DNA of 38,609 nucleotides from an uncultured Selenomonadaceae bacterium (GTDB taxonomy: Bacteria > Bacillota > Negativicutes > Selenomonadales > Selenomonadaceae). Under the pieces are notes generated by a model. It did no database searches. It saw nothing but the letters and a program-made list of their open reading frames with translations, and was not told where the DNA came from. Of the stretch, positions 1 through 10,900 are shown in pieces; the first letter of the stretch is position 1; every line of letters begins with the position of its first letter. The stretch lies in NCBI GenBank assembly GCA_905233135.1, contig CAJOCQ010000030.1, positions 1 to 38,609 of the forward strand, in the 5' to 3' direction. A program made the position numbers and the translations under genes.

Positions 1-177
1 GAGATTAATTTCAAGAGTGCCGGTCAAATCGTTCAAGACTATTGTAGACGCGCTTTAGATTACGAGAAAATCTTAGAGCAGATAACCCATTATGTTCATC
101 CGCTAAGATACAACCGACTCTTTCAACGAAATTGCCGTTACATTTATCCAGTTAGTTTTAATTACCGTGTCGCTTAA
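1..177 (+). CDS. C-terminal end of an unrecognised protein (cut by window edge)
   Basis: An open frame enters from the left edge in frame 1 and stops at TAA 175-177, giving the last 58 residues of a protein. The tail is rich in Arg and Tyr, with segments such as HYVHPLRYNRLFQRNCR and YIYPVSFNYRVA. I do not recognise the family. It could be the end of an enzyme or of a transposase; nothing in this fragment decides it. It runs toward the leftward RTX gene, so the two are convergent. The frame is open throughout and codon use looks ordinary, which is the main support. Confidence 0.45.
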   Translation, partial: EINFKSAGQIVQDYCRRALDYEKILEQITHYVHPLRYNRLFQRNCRYIYPVSFNYRVA

Positions 178-190
178 GTTAATGGCATTG

Positions 191-252
191 CCCGCAATGG
201 GTACATTTCCAAAAAAAAGATTTGTACCCGCAATGGGCAATGGGTACATTTC
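191..252. repeat. Short direct repeat in the convergent spacer
   Basis: The word CCCGCAATGGGTACATTTC occurs at 191-209 and again at 227-252. In the second copy an extra GCAATGG-like 7-bp unit is inserted (CCCGCAATGGGCAATGGGTACATTTC when read through the duplication). The second copy forms the hairpin of the terminator annotated separately. The arrangement looks like local slippage duplication rather than a dispersed repeat. Confidence 0.5.
211..248 (-). terminator. Rho-independent terminator after the RTX gene
   Basis: Read leftward, TGTACCC (242-248 complement) pairs with GGGTACA (223-229 complement) across a 12-base loop, and an eight-T run (211-218 complement) follows after four bases. 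It lies about 45 bases past the RTX gene stop at 294. It is therefore the expected end of the YbjN-like/tpsA/RTX transcript. Confidence 0.75.
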
Positions 253-293
253 TTAAAAAAGTTTTGTAGTCTAATTTGGATGAAATTTTTATT

Positions 294-3200
294 TTAAATT
301 TCCGTCTTGTTGAAAGAATCTGAAAAAGCAATAGAACTTTCAACGCCAATTTTTTCGGTGTCTGCCGAAGTTTCAATTTTCCCTACAGAATAATTATTTT
401 CAGTAACTGCGACAATATCAGAAATATTAAATTCGTCTGTCATAAAATTATTGTCGTGTAAAATATCAAGCGTCCTTGAATAAATTTGAGTTTGGTCGTC
501 TAAATCAGTTACGGTTATTTCTTTGCCTTTAGCGTTTTTGACAGTCAAAGAATCTTCGCCAACAGCAAAGATAACATCTGCGCCGTTGTAGCTTACGCTT
601 GAAATTTCTTCGCCAATCATTATTGAATCTTCGCCGGCTTTATAATCAGTGATAACATCGTTGCCTGCGCCGTAAACGAAAATATCTGCGCCCTTGCCGC
701 CCGTCAATGTATCATTGCCTGCGCCGCCGTAAATGAAATCATCGCCTTTGCCGCCTTTTATCGAGTTGTCTAAATCGTTGCCGAAAATATTTAATGCTTG
801 TTTAACCGCGCTTGCATTAACTTTCGTAACTGTTGAAAGGCATTCGTTTAAATCAATCATACTGCCTTCAAATTTACTTGACGCGGTTAAAACTGTTTTT
901 TTTGCGTCGTAAGTTAGACCCGTTTCAAGCGGCGTGTATGAAATATCTTCAAAGAAAATTAAATCGGTAGTGTTGCCTTCTTCGTCCGTAAAGGTAATGG
1001 CGTTATTTTTCGTTGCCTTTAATGTCAAAGTTCCACTGTCAGTTGTCAAAATAACATCTGAACCTTTAAGCGTGCTACTTGTTATTGCGTTCGTATCCAA
1101 GAGGATTGAATCTTCACCGCTCTTATAATCGGTAATAAAATCGTTGCCGCCGCCGTAAATGAAAACGTCATTGCCTTTGCCGCCTGTCAAAGTATTGTTG
1201 CCTGCGCCGCCTGTCAATGTATCATTGCCGGCTTCGCCTTGCAAAATATCATTACCTGCGTCGCTTGAAATATTATCTGAGCCCGCGCCGCCAAAAACTG
1301 TATTGTTGCCGGATACGGCATTAATAATGTCATCGCCCTTGCCGCTTTTTATGGAGTTCGCTGAACTGTTCCCCAAAACTCCCATTGCAGTTGAAACTTT
1401 GGAAGCGTCAACCTTTGTTGCAAGGTTTCCGTAATTTTCTAAATCTAACTTACTGCCTGAAAAATCTTTGCTGACAGTCAAAAGGGAATTTTTAATTGAA
1501 ATACCTGTAGCGGTTGTAATTACCGCGTTTTTATTTGCCGAAAATTCCATTTGCGGCACATCAATAACTACCGCGCCGTTGACAGTAACAGTATCGTTGA
1601 AAGTTTCAGTTTCATTTTTGGTTATCTGCAAAAGTAATGAGTTATTGCTTGCATTTGAAAAACTTGCAGTAATTTTGCCGTCATTGAATTTGAGATTGGC
1701 TGAAAATGTTTTACCGTTAGTTTGCGCGCAAATTGTTTTTTCGTCGTTTTTTATCTGTACAAAAGTTTCATAGCCGTCAATGGTGCTCGGGTCGCTGATA
1801 AATTCAAAGGCATTGCTTTTTTCGTTGTAAGCAAGGCAGCCGCCAAAAGTAAGTTCGCCGTTGAAAGTTTCTGTACCGTCAAGTTCTGCAATGCTTAAAT
1901 CAAAGTTTGCAGATTCGCCGTCAATTTTGAAATAGGCGAGCCCTTTATTGTCGCGCCAAAAATAAGCGGCGGTGTCGGCTGCAGCTGTTGCAGTGATAAT
2001 TTTATTGTCCTTTTCAATTTTAAAAGTTGTACCCTGCGCAAATGAAATTTTTCTGCGGTCAACATTATCAGTCGTACTTAAGACAACAGAACCGCCCGAA
2101 ATTGTCAATGTGTTGTCAAGAATTGTATTTTTGCCTTTTTTCAATGTCAAAGCTAAAGTGCCCTCGTCTGCAACGGGCGCAAAAGTAACTTGATTATTTT
2201 CCAACTGCATTGCAATTTTTGAATCGTTGTCTACAGTTACATTAAAGGTGTAGCCGTCTTTTGTCAATGTAAAAGTTGTATCATCTGCAAAATTAATTTG
2301 ATTGTCATAACCTATTGTAATTTTGCCGTTGGTACAATTTAAATCGCCGCTCATAATAATATTTTGCTCCAAATAACTGAGAGCAATATTAATTGCGCCG
2401 CTGTCAGGCGTAAAAGATACGCCGTCATTATCTGAAATAAATTTGCCGCCCGAACTGTTAAGCGCAGCTATTTCAAATTTGTAATCATTTAACAGAATTC
2501 CGCCTGTTGTACCTTTTGCAAATTTAATGCTGTTATCGCTTAAATCGTGCGTAACTTTGCCCAAAAATTCGTAACTGACAACATTTACATTATCGCCTTC
2601 AGTCAAAGTATCTGTAACAATGCAGCTATTACTGTTAATAACAAATTCAGTATCAGAGATTTTATAAGTTGAATCAGCGTTACTGAAAATGGCGCGAGTG
2701 CGCGAATATTCTTCGCCCTCAAAAAGTACAGTGAAATTTGATTTTTCAGCCGCCGTGATACTTTCGCCGGCATAAACGAAATCGCCGCTTGTAAATGTAA
2801 CAGGAAAAGTTTTAGTTATAATCAAAGAATTATTGTCAACTTCGGCGTTGAAAATTTGCGCGTCCTTCGTGGCGTCAATCGTAACATTTGCATTATCTGC
2901 ACTTGCAATGACTTTGCCGCTTGTTAATCCCGTTACTTTGCTGTCAGAATCAAGATTTATTACAGCATTGCCGCCGCTTGCCTTATATAGAACGCCATTT
3001 ACTGTCAGGCTTAAATTTTCTTTTATTGTGTAAGTATCAGCCGAACTTTGTACGCCGTTTATTTGAAAATCTTCGTTGTTTAATATACTTATCAGTTTAT
3101 CTTCTACCAAAATATCAAAATAAATTCCGTTATTAATTTTTAAATAATTTGCGCCGTTCAAATCCAACGTGTCATTGCTGCCCAATCCGTCTACAAGCAA

Positions 3201-4985
3201 AATACCGTTACTGTCTGCGGAATATTTTACAACTGTACCTGTATTTTCGGCGGTAATTTTAATGTAGTTAGTGCCTGCGCCGCTTACGATTGTTACATTT
3301 TTGCCGCTTGTAGTTATGTTGTCGTATTCGGTACCGCAATTTATTAAAACAGAATTCGCCGTGTTTGTAATAGTGTTGCTGTCTTTGCCGCCGTTTATCG
3401 TTGCGCCTTTGCCGCTGTTGGTTAAAGTTAAGCCGCCTTCGCCGCCGTCTATTGAAGTATTTGAGCCGCTGTTTGTTATCGTATTATTTCCCAAGCCTAA
3501 AGTTATTTGAGTTTTTGAGCCGCTGTTTGTTATGGAGTCGTTACCTTTGCCGCTTGTGATTGTAACGTTGGAGCCGCTGTTGGAAATTGTGTCCGCGCCG
3601 TCGCCGCCCGTAATAGCGGTTTTATTTTTCTTGTTTTCGATATTCAAGCCTTCGGGCTGTGCATTTAATGTAACCAATTCGCCGCTTGTATTAACTGCTT
3701 GAATTGAACTGTATCCAAAATCTTGAATCCTGAATGAACCTTTTGCAAATTCGATAACAAAATCGTTTCCGTCAATGTAACTGTTTTTGACAGCCGACGC
3801 CATTTTAATTGTATCGTTTGCAGCAAAGCCGCTTATTTCGTCATCGCCGCCTGTTCCTGCCTCTATAAAAAGTGCAGAGCTTTCATCTGCGCTAATATAA
3901 TCGGAGCCTTTACCCGTGATTATTGTAGAATTTTTCATTGCCTCAAGGAACAGATCATTATTGTCTCCGTCCAATAAAATTTGCAAATTTTCGCCTGTAG
4001 CAAAAACCATATCATCGCCTTTGCCTGTTTCAAGCGTAACTTTATCGCCGTTGCTGGTGATAATATCGTTGCCTGCGCCGCCTGAAATATAATTGCGGTC
4101 GCCTATTGCATAAATAGTATCAACGCCCGCGCCGCCCTCAATGCTTGAATAATCGGTGTTTACAGAAATTCTGTCATTGCCTGCGCCGCCGTCGAGTGTA
4201 AAAAAATCGCCCGTTGCAGTTACGCTGTCACTGCCGCCGCCTGTTTTATAAAGTCCTGTATGTCCGTTTGAAAATATTGAATCGTTGCCTGCGCCGCCTA
4301 TTATCGTGTTACGGTCGTAATAGTCATAAATGTAATTGTTGCCGCCCGTCATACTTACTAAAACATATTCGCCGTAATTGGAAACATAATTATAACCTTT
4401 GCCGCCTTGAATTGTAACTTTATTGCCCTGATTAAAAGTATAATTGTTGCCGTTGCCGGTTTTTATACTTGCATAGTCGCCGTAGTTGAGAAGGGTATTA
4501 TTATTTGCGCCGCTGTCTATTGAAACGTATTCGGCATTAGAGCTTATAATATCACTGCCGCCGCCTGATTTAATAATTGTTTTGTCGCCCTTGTTATCTA
4601 TTGAATCGTTGCCAATTCCGCCGTTAATTTTTGTGCCGGCTCCTTCATTTAAAACATAGTTATTGCCGACGCTGATATTTATCGTGCTGTAGTCGCCGTA
4701 ATTTTCCACGCTGTCATAACCCGCGCCTGCAGAAATTGAAGAATCATTGCCGGTGTTTACTATTCTGTCATTGCCTGCGTTGCCGTCTATCGTAACTTTT
4801 GCGGCGTAATTGCGGGCATAATCATCGCCGTAAGAAAGATAAATCTTGCTGTTTTCGCCGTAGTTTTCTACATCGTCATTGCTATAGCTGGATTGTATCG
4901 TTACTTTTTCGCCTTTGTTCAAAATTTTATCGGCGTATGTTGTACCGCTTATCAGCGTGGCATTTTTAACGTTGCTTATATCCAT
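294..4985 (-). CDS. RTX-type beta-roll surface/secreted protein, 1563 aa
   Basis: The start is ATG 4983-4985, with an AAAGGAGG ribosome site (4993-5000) that overlaps the tpsA stop, so it is translationally adjacent to tpsA. There is no signal peptide. Residues 12-372 form about 20 near-exact 18-residue units of the type IxGGxGNDxIxNxGDxxx, and residues 458-584 hold seven more. Residues 585 to about 1190 are beta-rich modules with recurrent phrases such as TFNDTVTV and ILDNTLTISGG. Two runs of canonical nine-residue calcium-binding RTX repeats follow (coding bases about 1100-1352 and 618-762), each ending in a DYKSGEDSI-type cap. RTX proteins normally leave by type I secretion through an uncleaved C-terminal signal; no ABC exporter, membrane fusion protein or TolC is in this window. 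The likely role is a calcium-stabilised adhesin or S-layer-like protein, inferred only from architecture. Confidence 0.8.
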   Translation of the reverse strand: MDISNVKNATLISGTTYADKILNKGEKVTIQSSYSNDDVENYGENSKIYLSYGDDYARNYAAKVTIDGNAGNDRIVNTGNDSSISAGAGYDSVENYGDYSTINISVGNNYVLNEGAGTKINGGIGNDSIDNKGDKTIIKSGGGSDIISSNAEYVSIDSGANNNTLLNYGDYASIKTGNGNNYTFNQGNKVTIQGGKGYNYVSNYGEYVLVSMTGGNNYIYDYYDRNTIIGGAGNDSIFSNGHTGLYKTGGGSDSVTATGDFFTLDGGAGNDRISVNTDYSSIEGGAGVDTIYAIGDRNYISGGAGNDIITSNGDKVTLETGKGDDMVFATGENLQILLDGDNNDLFLEAMKNSTIITGKGSDYISADESSALFIEAGTGGDDEISGFAANDTIKMASAVKNSYIDGNDFVIEFAKGSFRIQDFGYSSIQAVNTSGELVTLNAQPEGLNIENKKNKTAITGGDGADTISNSGSNVTITSGKGNDSITNSGSKTQITLGLGNNTITNSGSNTSIDGGEGGLTLTNSGKGATINGGKDSNTITNTANSVLINCGTEYDNITTSGKNVTIVSGAGTNYIKITAENTGTVVKYSADSNGILLVDGLGSNDTLDLNGANYLKINNGIYFDILVEDKLISILNNEDFQINGVQSSADTYTIKENLSLTVNGVLYKASGGNAVINLDSDSKVTGLTSGKVIASADNANVTIDATKDAQIFNAEVDNNSLIITKTFPVTFTSGDFVYAGESITAAEKSNFTVLFEGEEYSRTRAIFSNADSTYKISDTEFVINSNSCIVTDTLTEGDNVNVVSYEFLGKVTHDLSDNSIKFAKGTTGGILLNDYKFEIAALNSSGGKFISDNDGVSFTPDSGAINIALSYLEQNIIMSGDLNCTNGKITIGYDNQINFADDTTFTLTKDGYTFNVTVDNDSKIAMQLENNQVTFAPVADEGTLALTLKKGKNTILDNTLTISGGSVVLSTTDNVDRRKISFAQGTTFKIEKDNKIITATAAADTAAYFWRDNKGLAYFKIDGESANFDLSIAELDGTETFNGELTFGGCLAYNEKSNAFEFISDPSTIDGYETFVQIKNDEKTICAQTNGKTFSANLKFNDGKITASFSNASNNSLLLQITKNETETFNDTVTVNGAVVIDVPQMEFSANKNAVITTATGISIKNSLLTVSKDFSGSKLDLENYGNLATKVDASKVSTAMGVLGNSSANSIKSGKGDDIINAVSGNNTVFGGAGSDNISSDAGNDILQGEAGNDTLTGGAGNNTLTGGKGNDVFIYGGGNDFITDYKSGEDSILLDTNAITSSTLKGSDVILTTDSGTLTLKATKNNAITFTDEEGNTTDLIFFEDISYTPLETGLTYDAKKTVLTASSKFEGSMIDLNECLSTVTKVNASAVKQALNIFGNDLDNSIKGGKGDDFIYGGAGNDTLTGGKGADIFVYGAGNDVITDYKAGEDSIMIGEEISSVSYNGADVIFAVGEDSLTVKNAKGKEITVTDLDDQTQIYSRTLDILHDNNFMTDEFNISDIVAVTENNYSVGKIETSADTEKIGVESSIAFSDSFNKTEI
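1100..1352 (-). repeat. Canonical nine-residue RTX calcium-binding repeats (block C)
   Basis: The encoded segment runs through consecutive nonapeptides such as VFGGAGSDN, LQGEAGNDT, LTGGAGNNT and LTGGKGNDV, and ends in ITDYKSGEDSILL. This is the classical GGxGxDxUx hemolysin-type signature. A shorter copy with the same cap (ITDYKAGEDSIMI) lies at about 618-762. Confidence 0.8.
3234..3614 (-). repeat. 54-bp coding repeat block B of the RTX gene (7 units)
   Basis: Residues 458-584 return to the 18-residue period after an 85-residue spacer. The second half-unit is now mostly TNSGSN-like. The asparagine/serine ladder differs from block A, suggesting a separate expansion. Confidence 0.7.
3870..4952 (-). 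repeat. 54-bp coding repeat block A of the RTX gene (about 20 units)
   Basis: It encodes residues 12-372 as consecutive 18-residue units, with one 19-residue exception at 336-354. Each unit begins with a hydrophobic residue plus xGGxGND and closes with NxGD-like residues. Eighteen residues equal one turn of an RTX beta-roll. Here one half-turn is canonical and the other is a distinct N-x-G-D variant. DNA identity between units is modest, so selection is acting at protein level. Confidence 0.8.
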
Positions 4986-4998
4986 TTTTCAACCTCCT

Positions 4999-7900
4999 TT
5001 AATATTTAACCACCTTGAAAGCGTCATAATCCCACGGGAAAGTATCAACGTACCCTTCAAATTTTTCTCTGCCCCTAAAGTGTATAGTAGCCCTTATCTT
5101 TTGGTTATTCTTTTTAAATTCTTCGCCAACTATTGCGTTAAGATAAATACCAACAGGATCATTGTAATGGGTAGAATACGGTCTAATAATAAAAAGTTCA
5201 AAATCTGCGCCATTAGCTAATGCTAATATACTCGGGGTATTATCTCTATCCTTATAATCACCAAACTTAAAGCAGGTAATGTCAATTGAACCCGCACTGA
5301 TATAGCCGCCGCCATTTAAAAGATTGGAGTTGGTTGACCCTAATTTAAAGTTGCCTCCGGCAATGGCATTTTTTACATAGATATTGCTAATTGATCTACT
5401 GTTATAATCTTCTATAGTTTTATTGCCGTTGAGACTTCCTATAGTAAGATTCCCGCCGGTTATTGCGTCAAGATAATAATTTTGAGAAACATCATAAGAA
5501 TTATCCCAGTAGAATTTAATATCACCATTGCCGCCGCGCAATGTCAAATTTTTTGATCTTACATAACTATCAATATTAATTCCTGCCGCCGCTGTCAATA
5601 TTGCATCTTTATCAACGTTGCCGATATAGTAGTTTTTACCTGTATATTTGTTGTGATAGTCATTATCTGTCTTAATATTAAGTGCAGTCTTATTGTCAGC
5701 CGCCGCAATGTTAATTCCGTGAGCAGCATTTCCTTTTAAATACAAATTCCAACTGCTTCTATTGTCTTTGAGCGTAAGACCAATAGGATAATGTGGCGTA
5801 TATGTAACAGACTTATCTCCCCATTCAAGGTCGCCTGCGCGCGCATTTGCCAATAATTGCAAGTTCGATTCTTTTTTCAAGTTGCTGTAAGTAATTGTTT
5901 TTGCAGTGCCGGTACTGCCGATACTGCCGCCAACATCAAGTGTAACTTTGTTTGCTATGATATTTGCAACAGGTGCAAGGTCAACGGTGTAGGGGTCTTT
6001 GGATAAAGCATTTGCATTTAACGCATTTACTAACTCTGTTTGCTTCCACGTATTCAAAATACCCGCGTTTTTCCAGTTTTCAATCTGCGTTGAAGTGGTT
6101 GGATTTTGTCTTTCTGTTACCGAACTGACAAGGTTGCCGTTCGTTTTTATTGATACATTGCCGTTCTTACTTTCAATCGTGCCGAGCGGTAAATCTTTAT
6201 TTGAAGTTTGTATTATATCAATATTCTTTGCTGCCGTTGCATTTAAAGCAGTTCTTATCCCGTCAGTTAATTTAACGTCAATTTTGCCTTTGGAGCTGTT
6301 CAAATTCAATGTTCCAAAATCGCCGTCGCCGCCGCCTGTTATATCGCCTGTTGCATTTACCGTTACATTTTTGCCGGAGGCGTGCGGAATATCAACATTG
6401 ACTGAACCGCCTACGTTCAATACTGCGTCGCCTTGCGTGTCAACATTTAAATTGCCTGTACCTATAGGATTAAAATTAACATTCAAAGCGTTAGCTGAAT
6501 GGTTTGTCAAATTCAATTTATTTGAAGTAACTGTTGTATCGCTTATACCGCCGTTGCTTGACAAACTGACATTACCGTTGCCTTTAATAAATTTAATATA
6601 TATAGGATTGTCGGCTTTCATTGAATAGGTTGAAGTAACAGAGCCTGTTTCTTTTTCGTCCCAAGTAACTTTCGCGCCTACGTCTACAGGTATAATTTTC
6701 CATTTTAACTCTACAAAGGGGCTGGTAGATTTATTGGATCGTGAAATACTTACATTGCGTTTTTGACTGCTGATTGTAAGGTAGGGCGTTGAAATACCCT
6801 GCGTTATATAAATGCCGTTTTTCTTGATTGCGTCGTTTGTGTCGTATGCGGTATAACTGTCGCCTGACAAAGTTCCGGCAGGGTCTTTGTGATAGAAATT
6901 GCTAATAAATTTGTCTACAAAACTATTGAAATATCTTTTTAAAGCACCGTTGCCACCGCTAATTATTTCCTCTCCCACTGCCACCAAAAGGCTTGCCGTA
7001 CTTTTGCCTATTGCGCTTGCCAATTCTTTTAAACCGAGAGTTATAGTGTGGTCTGTATACTTTGTGTAATTGCCGCCGCCGGTCCATCTGTAATTCAGAT
7101 TTTGAAGGGGAGTATATTTGTTGTCCGTGCTGAAAGTGGTTTCCTTATTATTTTGCTTTTTGTCAATAATTTTAACAATACCTTTGCCTTCGGTGCTTAC
7201 AATGTTGCCGAGTTTCAAATTCTTGTTGCTGTCATTCGTTACTGTTATATTTGCCGCGCCATTGGAAACAACAATTTTTCCGCCGCCTGTAGAAAGTATA
7301 TTGCCTTTCAGCGTGACACTTCCTGCGTTGCTGTAAATATCATTGGACAAAATATTTCCCGTCGTAGGATTGTAATATAATTCAATTTGTTTATCGTAAT
7401 AGCCGTCTGAATTTTCTACTACGCCGTTAATAGCATTTATATTTTTGCTGCCGGATTTAGTATAGTTTTTCGTGACAAGATATTTTTCTTCGCCCAGAAC
7501 GTCTTCATCTGCTAAATTTTTGCCGCTGATACTTTTTACTTTTGCAGTATCAACTTCGCCGGTGTAATTTACGAAGCCGCTTTGAATCAATCCATTAACA
7601 TTAATATCTTTTGCATTAATGAAAACATCGCCGCCTGCAATTATCTTGCCGCCGTTCATTTGGTCGTTGACTCTCTTTACATAGGCTTTTACCCAATTTT
7701 CTTTTTCTGTGTCACTGTTGTATTTTTTCAAAATTGCACTTTGTTTATAGTAAGTCAAAGTATTGTATAACCAATTTCCAAAATCTGTAGCGTTGCCGAA
7801 ATTTAAAGTAGTATTGCCTTGCCCCGCCTCTAATGAAACTCTCTTTTGAATATAATTCGCCATATCTTTATCGCCCAAAGTGAAATAAGTTATCGGGTCG

Positions 7901-10900
7901 CTGAAATTCAACAGAGCCTGTTCATTAATCATAGTGAAAGAGCCGTTAGGCGCAGTCATACTTACAGATTGTGCATTTATTGTGCCGGTTGCACTAATGG
8001 AGCCGTTGTTGGTTTTAATTGTGACGTTGCCTGCGGGGTTATCAATCAAATAATTAATTCTGATATCTGCCGAATTTGTATCAGACCTTGAACTTCTGTT
8101 TTCAATGTTTATAACGGGTGTAAGGTCATTGAGTTCGCTTGTAACTTTCAAGCTGTTATCAGATTTTGCAACCGCGTCATTGAAACTTACAATACCGCCG
8201 AGATTTCCGAAAGTAACAGAGTTTTTATCGCCAACTTCTATTGCACCGCCGCTCTTTCTGACAACATTAATATTGCTGCCGCGATACGCCGTAATGGAGC
8301 CGTTGCCCTGCATTTTATTGCCGTATAATTTAATGTCCGCGCCGCTAACTCTCATTTTCGGCAAAACTGCAACGCTATTATCAGTTCTTGTTTCAATAGG
8401 ATTGTTGTTCTTCAAAAATCCTTCTGAGTTCATTTGAGTAACAAGGCTTGCGCGTTCGCTGTCGAGTGCTTTATATTGTTCGCTGTCGGAAGGATACTCC
8501 TTCATTGCGTCAGTTACTTCTTTCCACCTTGTGTAGTAGGGGTTTTTAGTTGTAGTATTTTTGAAAGTAACTGCGCCCGTGAACCAGTCCGCGCCGTCGG
8601 TAATTTTATAAGTGTTGCCTGTAATTTCAATACCAATTTTATTATGCGTGCCTGCCTCAAGCGTGCCGTTGACATTTATAATATTGTTTGTAGTCATTGC
8701 GGAAATTTTTTCGGTGCCGTCGTTAGTGGATACAGTTTTTTCGCCGCCGCCGTCGTACGTTGAATAATATCTGACAGATTTAACCATTTCCGTAACAGTG
8801 CCTGAACCGTCAAGTATCATTTCTTCATCAGCAGTCAAATTCGCCTTTGAACCGACATTAATTGCGTTATTTTGATTCAAAGTAAGTTCCATATTTGCCG
8901 CAGTTTTAGCAGGAATAGCAGCATAGTTGAAAACGTCGCTTTGCAAATTCAATTCAAGTTTATCTGCAGTTTTGCTTGTCAAATTAACAGTTGTTGCGCG
9001 AAGTGCGGAACTGTCGCCAACTGTAATTGTATCGTTGCGATTAATTGTGTTGTAAGCGTGAGTTTCAGCTGTACCCGCGCCGCCTTTATGGTCAGCTATC
9101 GTTGAAAGATTTACTTTGCCGCTTTCGCCCGCCTTCAAATAAATATTGTCAGCATTTATTGTAGTCTTGCCGCTTGTAACATTATTTGTGAAATTGAAAT
9201 TATTTTTACTGTTAGCAACAGTCGCCGAAGCAATATCATAAGCTTTAAGCAAGTTTGCACTTTTAATATTTAAAACGTCTGCAGATTTTGCGGTAAAATC
9301 TTTATCCGTCTTGTAAGTTGTATTGTTGCCCAAATTTAAACTTGCCGTAAAAGTTCCGCCGTCTGTCATATCAGCCGCGTTGCCGCGTATTGCGCCCGCG
9401 CCTACGCCAATTAAATCATCCGTGTAATTAACATTGTTTACCGCGCTGAAATTCAAATTATTTGGCGTGATAAAATCAGATTTATCATTAATACTAATTG
9501 AAGTTGAAGTTGTATCATTATGATTGAAATATGCGCCGGAATATCCTGCAACTGATGCGGAGGTTGCGTCAACTTTTCTTGTGTCATTTTCGGTGGTTGT
9601 AGCTGCAACATTGATATTTGTTGCAGTGAAGTCGCCGCCGATTGAAAGATTGGCAGTATTTCCCGCGCTGTCGTCAAGGTAAGCTGCTTCGGGGCTTACG
9701 TCCAACGCGCCGCCCGTGCCGCTTATTACGTTAAGTGTTGCAGTGCTGTTTGTATTTGCCGCCGCGTTGACTGTTCCGAAATTTATATTACTTCCGCTGT
9801 TGACTAATGCAACTTCGTTTTTCACATTGCGCGCGCTTTCAAGTTTGCTTGTACCGCTTGCAAAAAAGCCGCCTGCAATGCCTGTAACTTTTGCATTTTG
9901 AGTGACGGTGTTATTTGAAGTAACATTAATATTTGCGTTAGTTTTTGAGAAATTGCCGCCGTTGACTTTTGCGCTTGCAGTTGCATCGTCTGTAACTTTG
10001 CTTGTATTGACGCCGACAGCTCCCGCGCCTACGTTCAATGCAAATGTATTCAATTTTTGTACGCCGTTCATATTTGCCGTAACATTATTATTTGTTGCAG
10101 CAAATTCAACGCCTTTTGCAACATCGATTGTTGCTGTACCTGTTTGTTTATTTGAAACTACCGTAAAATTTGTGCTGACTGTACCAACGCCGGAGGCGTC
10201 AACATCTGTTAAAGTTTGCTGATTATTTGTAGCTTTAATATTTATGGTGTTACTGCCGTTTAATTTTGTGGAATTGCTGACATTTACAGCAACTTGGTCT
10301 TTAGCGTCCAAATCTGCAACGAGAGCCGAGCCGTCGAAACCTGCTGACGCAGTTGCAGCCGTTGAATTAAGTTTAACGGTATTTTTGCCGGATTCGCCGC
10401 GCGTTGCATTTATATCAATAGTGTTACCTTTGATAGTGCCGCCGCTGATATCAATATTATTTGTTGCATTTGAAGTAACTTCGCCGATAACCGCACCGCC
10501 GCTGATTGTTCCTGAAAATGAAAAACTCTTTGCATTAAGTACAGTTTGAGTTGTATTTGTTGTATTAATTGAAACATTTCCGCCTGTACTTGTGATTGTG
10601 GAATTTTTCAAAGTTACGGAGTTATTTCCTTTTGTCGTCAAATCTCCGTAACCAACGCCTATTGAGCCGCCCGCGCCCGTAACGCTTGCAGTTGCCAAAT
10701 CAAGTTGATTTTTTCCGCTTGTTATGGTGTTAATGTCAATATTTTTTGCGGCAGTCAAAGTTGAGCCGTTAATATCGTTCGCAGTGTTATATTTGAAATT
10801 TACAAGCCCGATGTTGCCTGCGGCACTTGCACCAATTCCCGCGCCTGCCGTTGCTACGCCTAATTGCGTAAAATTATTTACGCCGTTCGCCTTAACTTTG

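Noticed and set aside
3870..4952. CRISPR-like regular DNA periodicity of 54 bases
   Set aside because: The period is a coding repeat of 18 residues with no conserved direct repeat/unique spacer layout and no cas genes.
5999..6628. Rightward 209-codon open frame
   Set aside because: It lies entirely inside tpsA in antisense; the hydrophobic composition is what the complement of Asn/Gly/Ala-rich codons yields.
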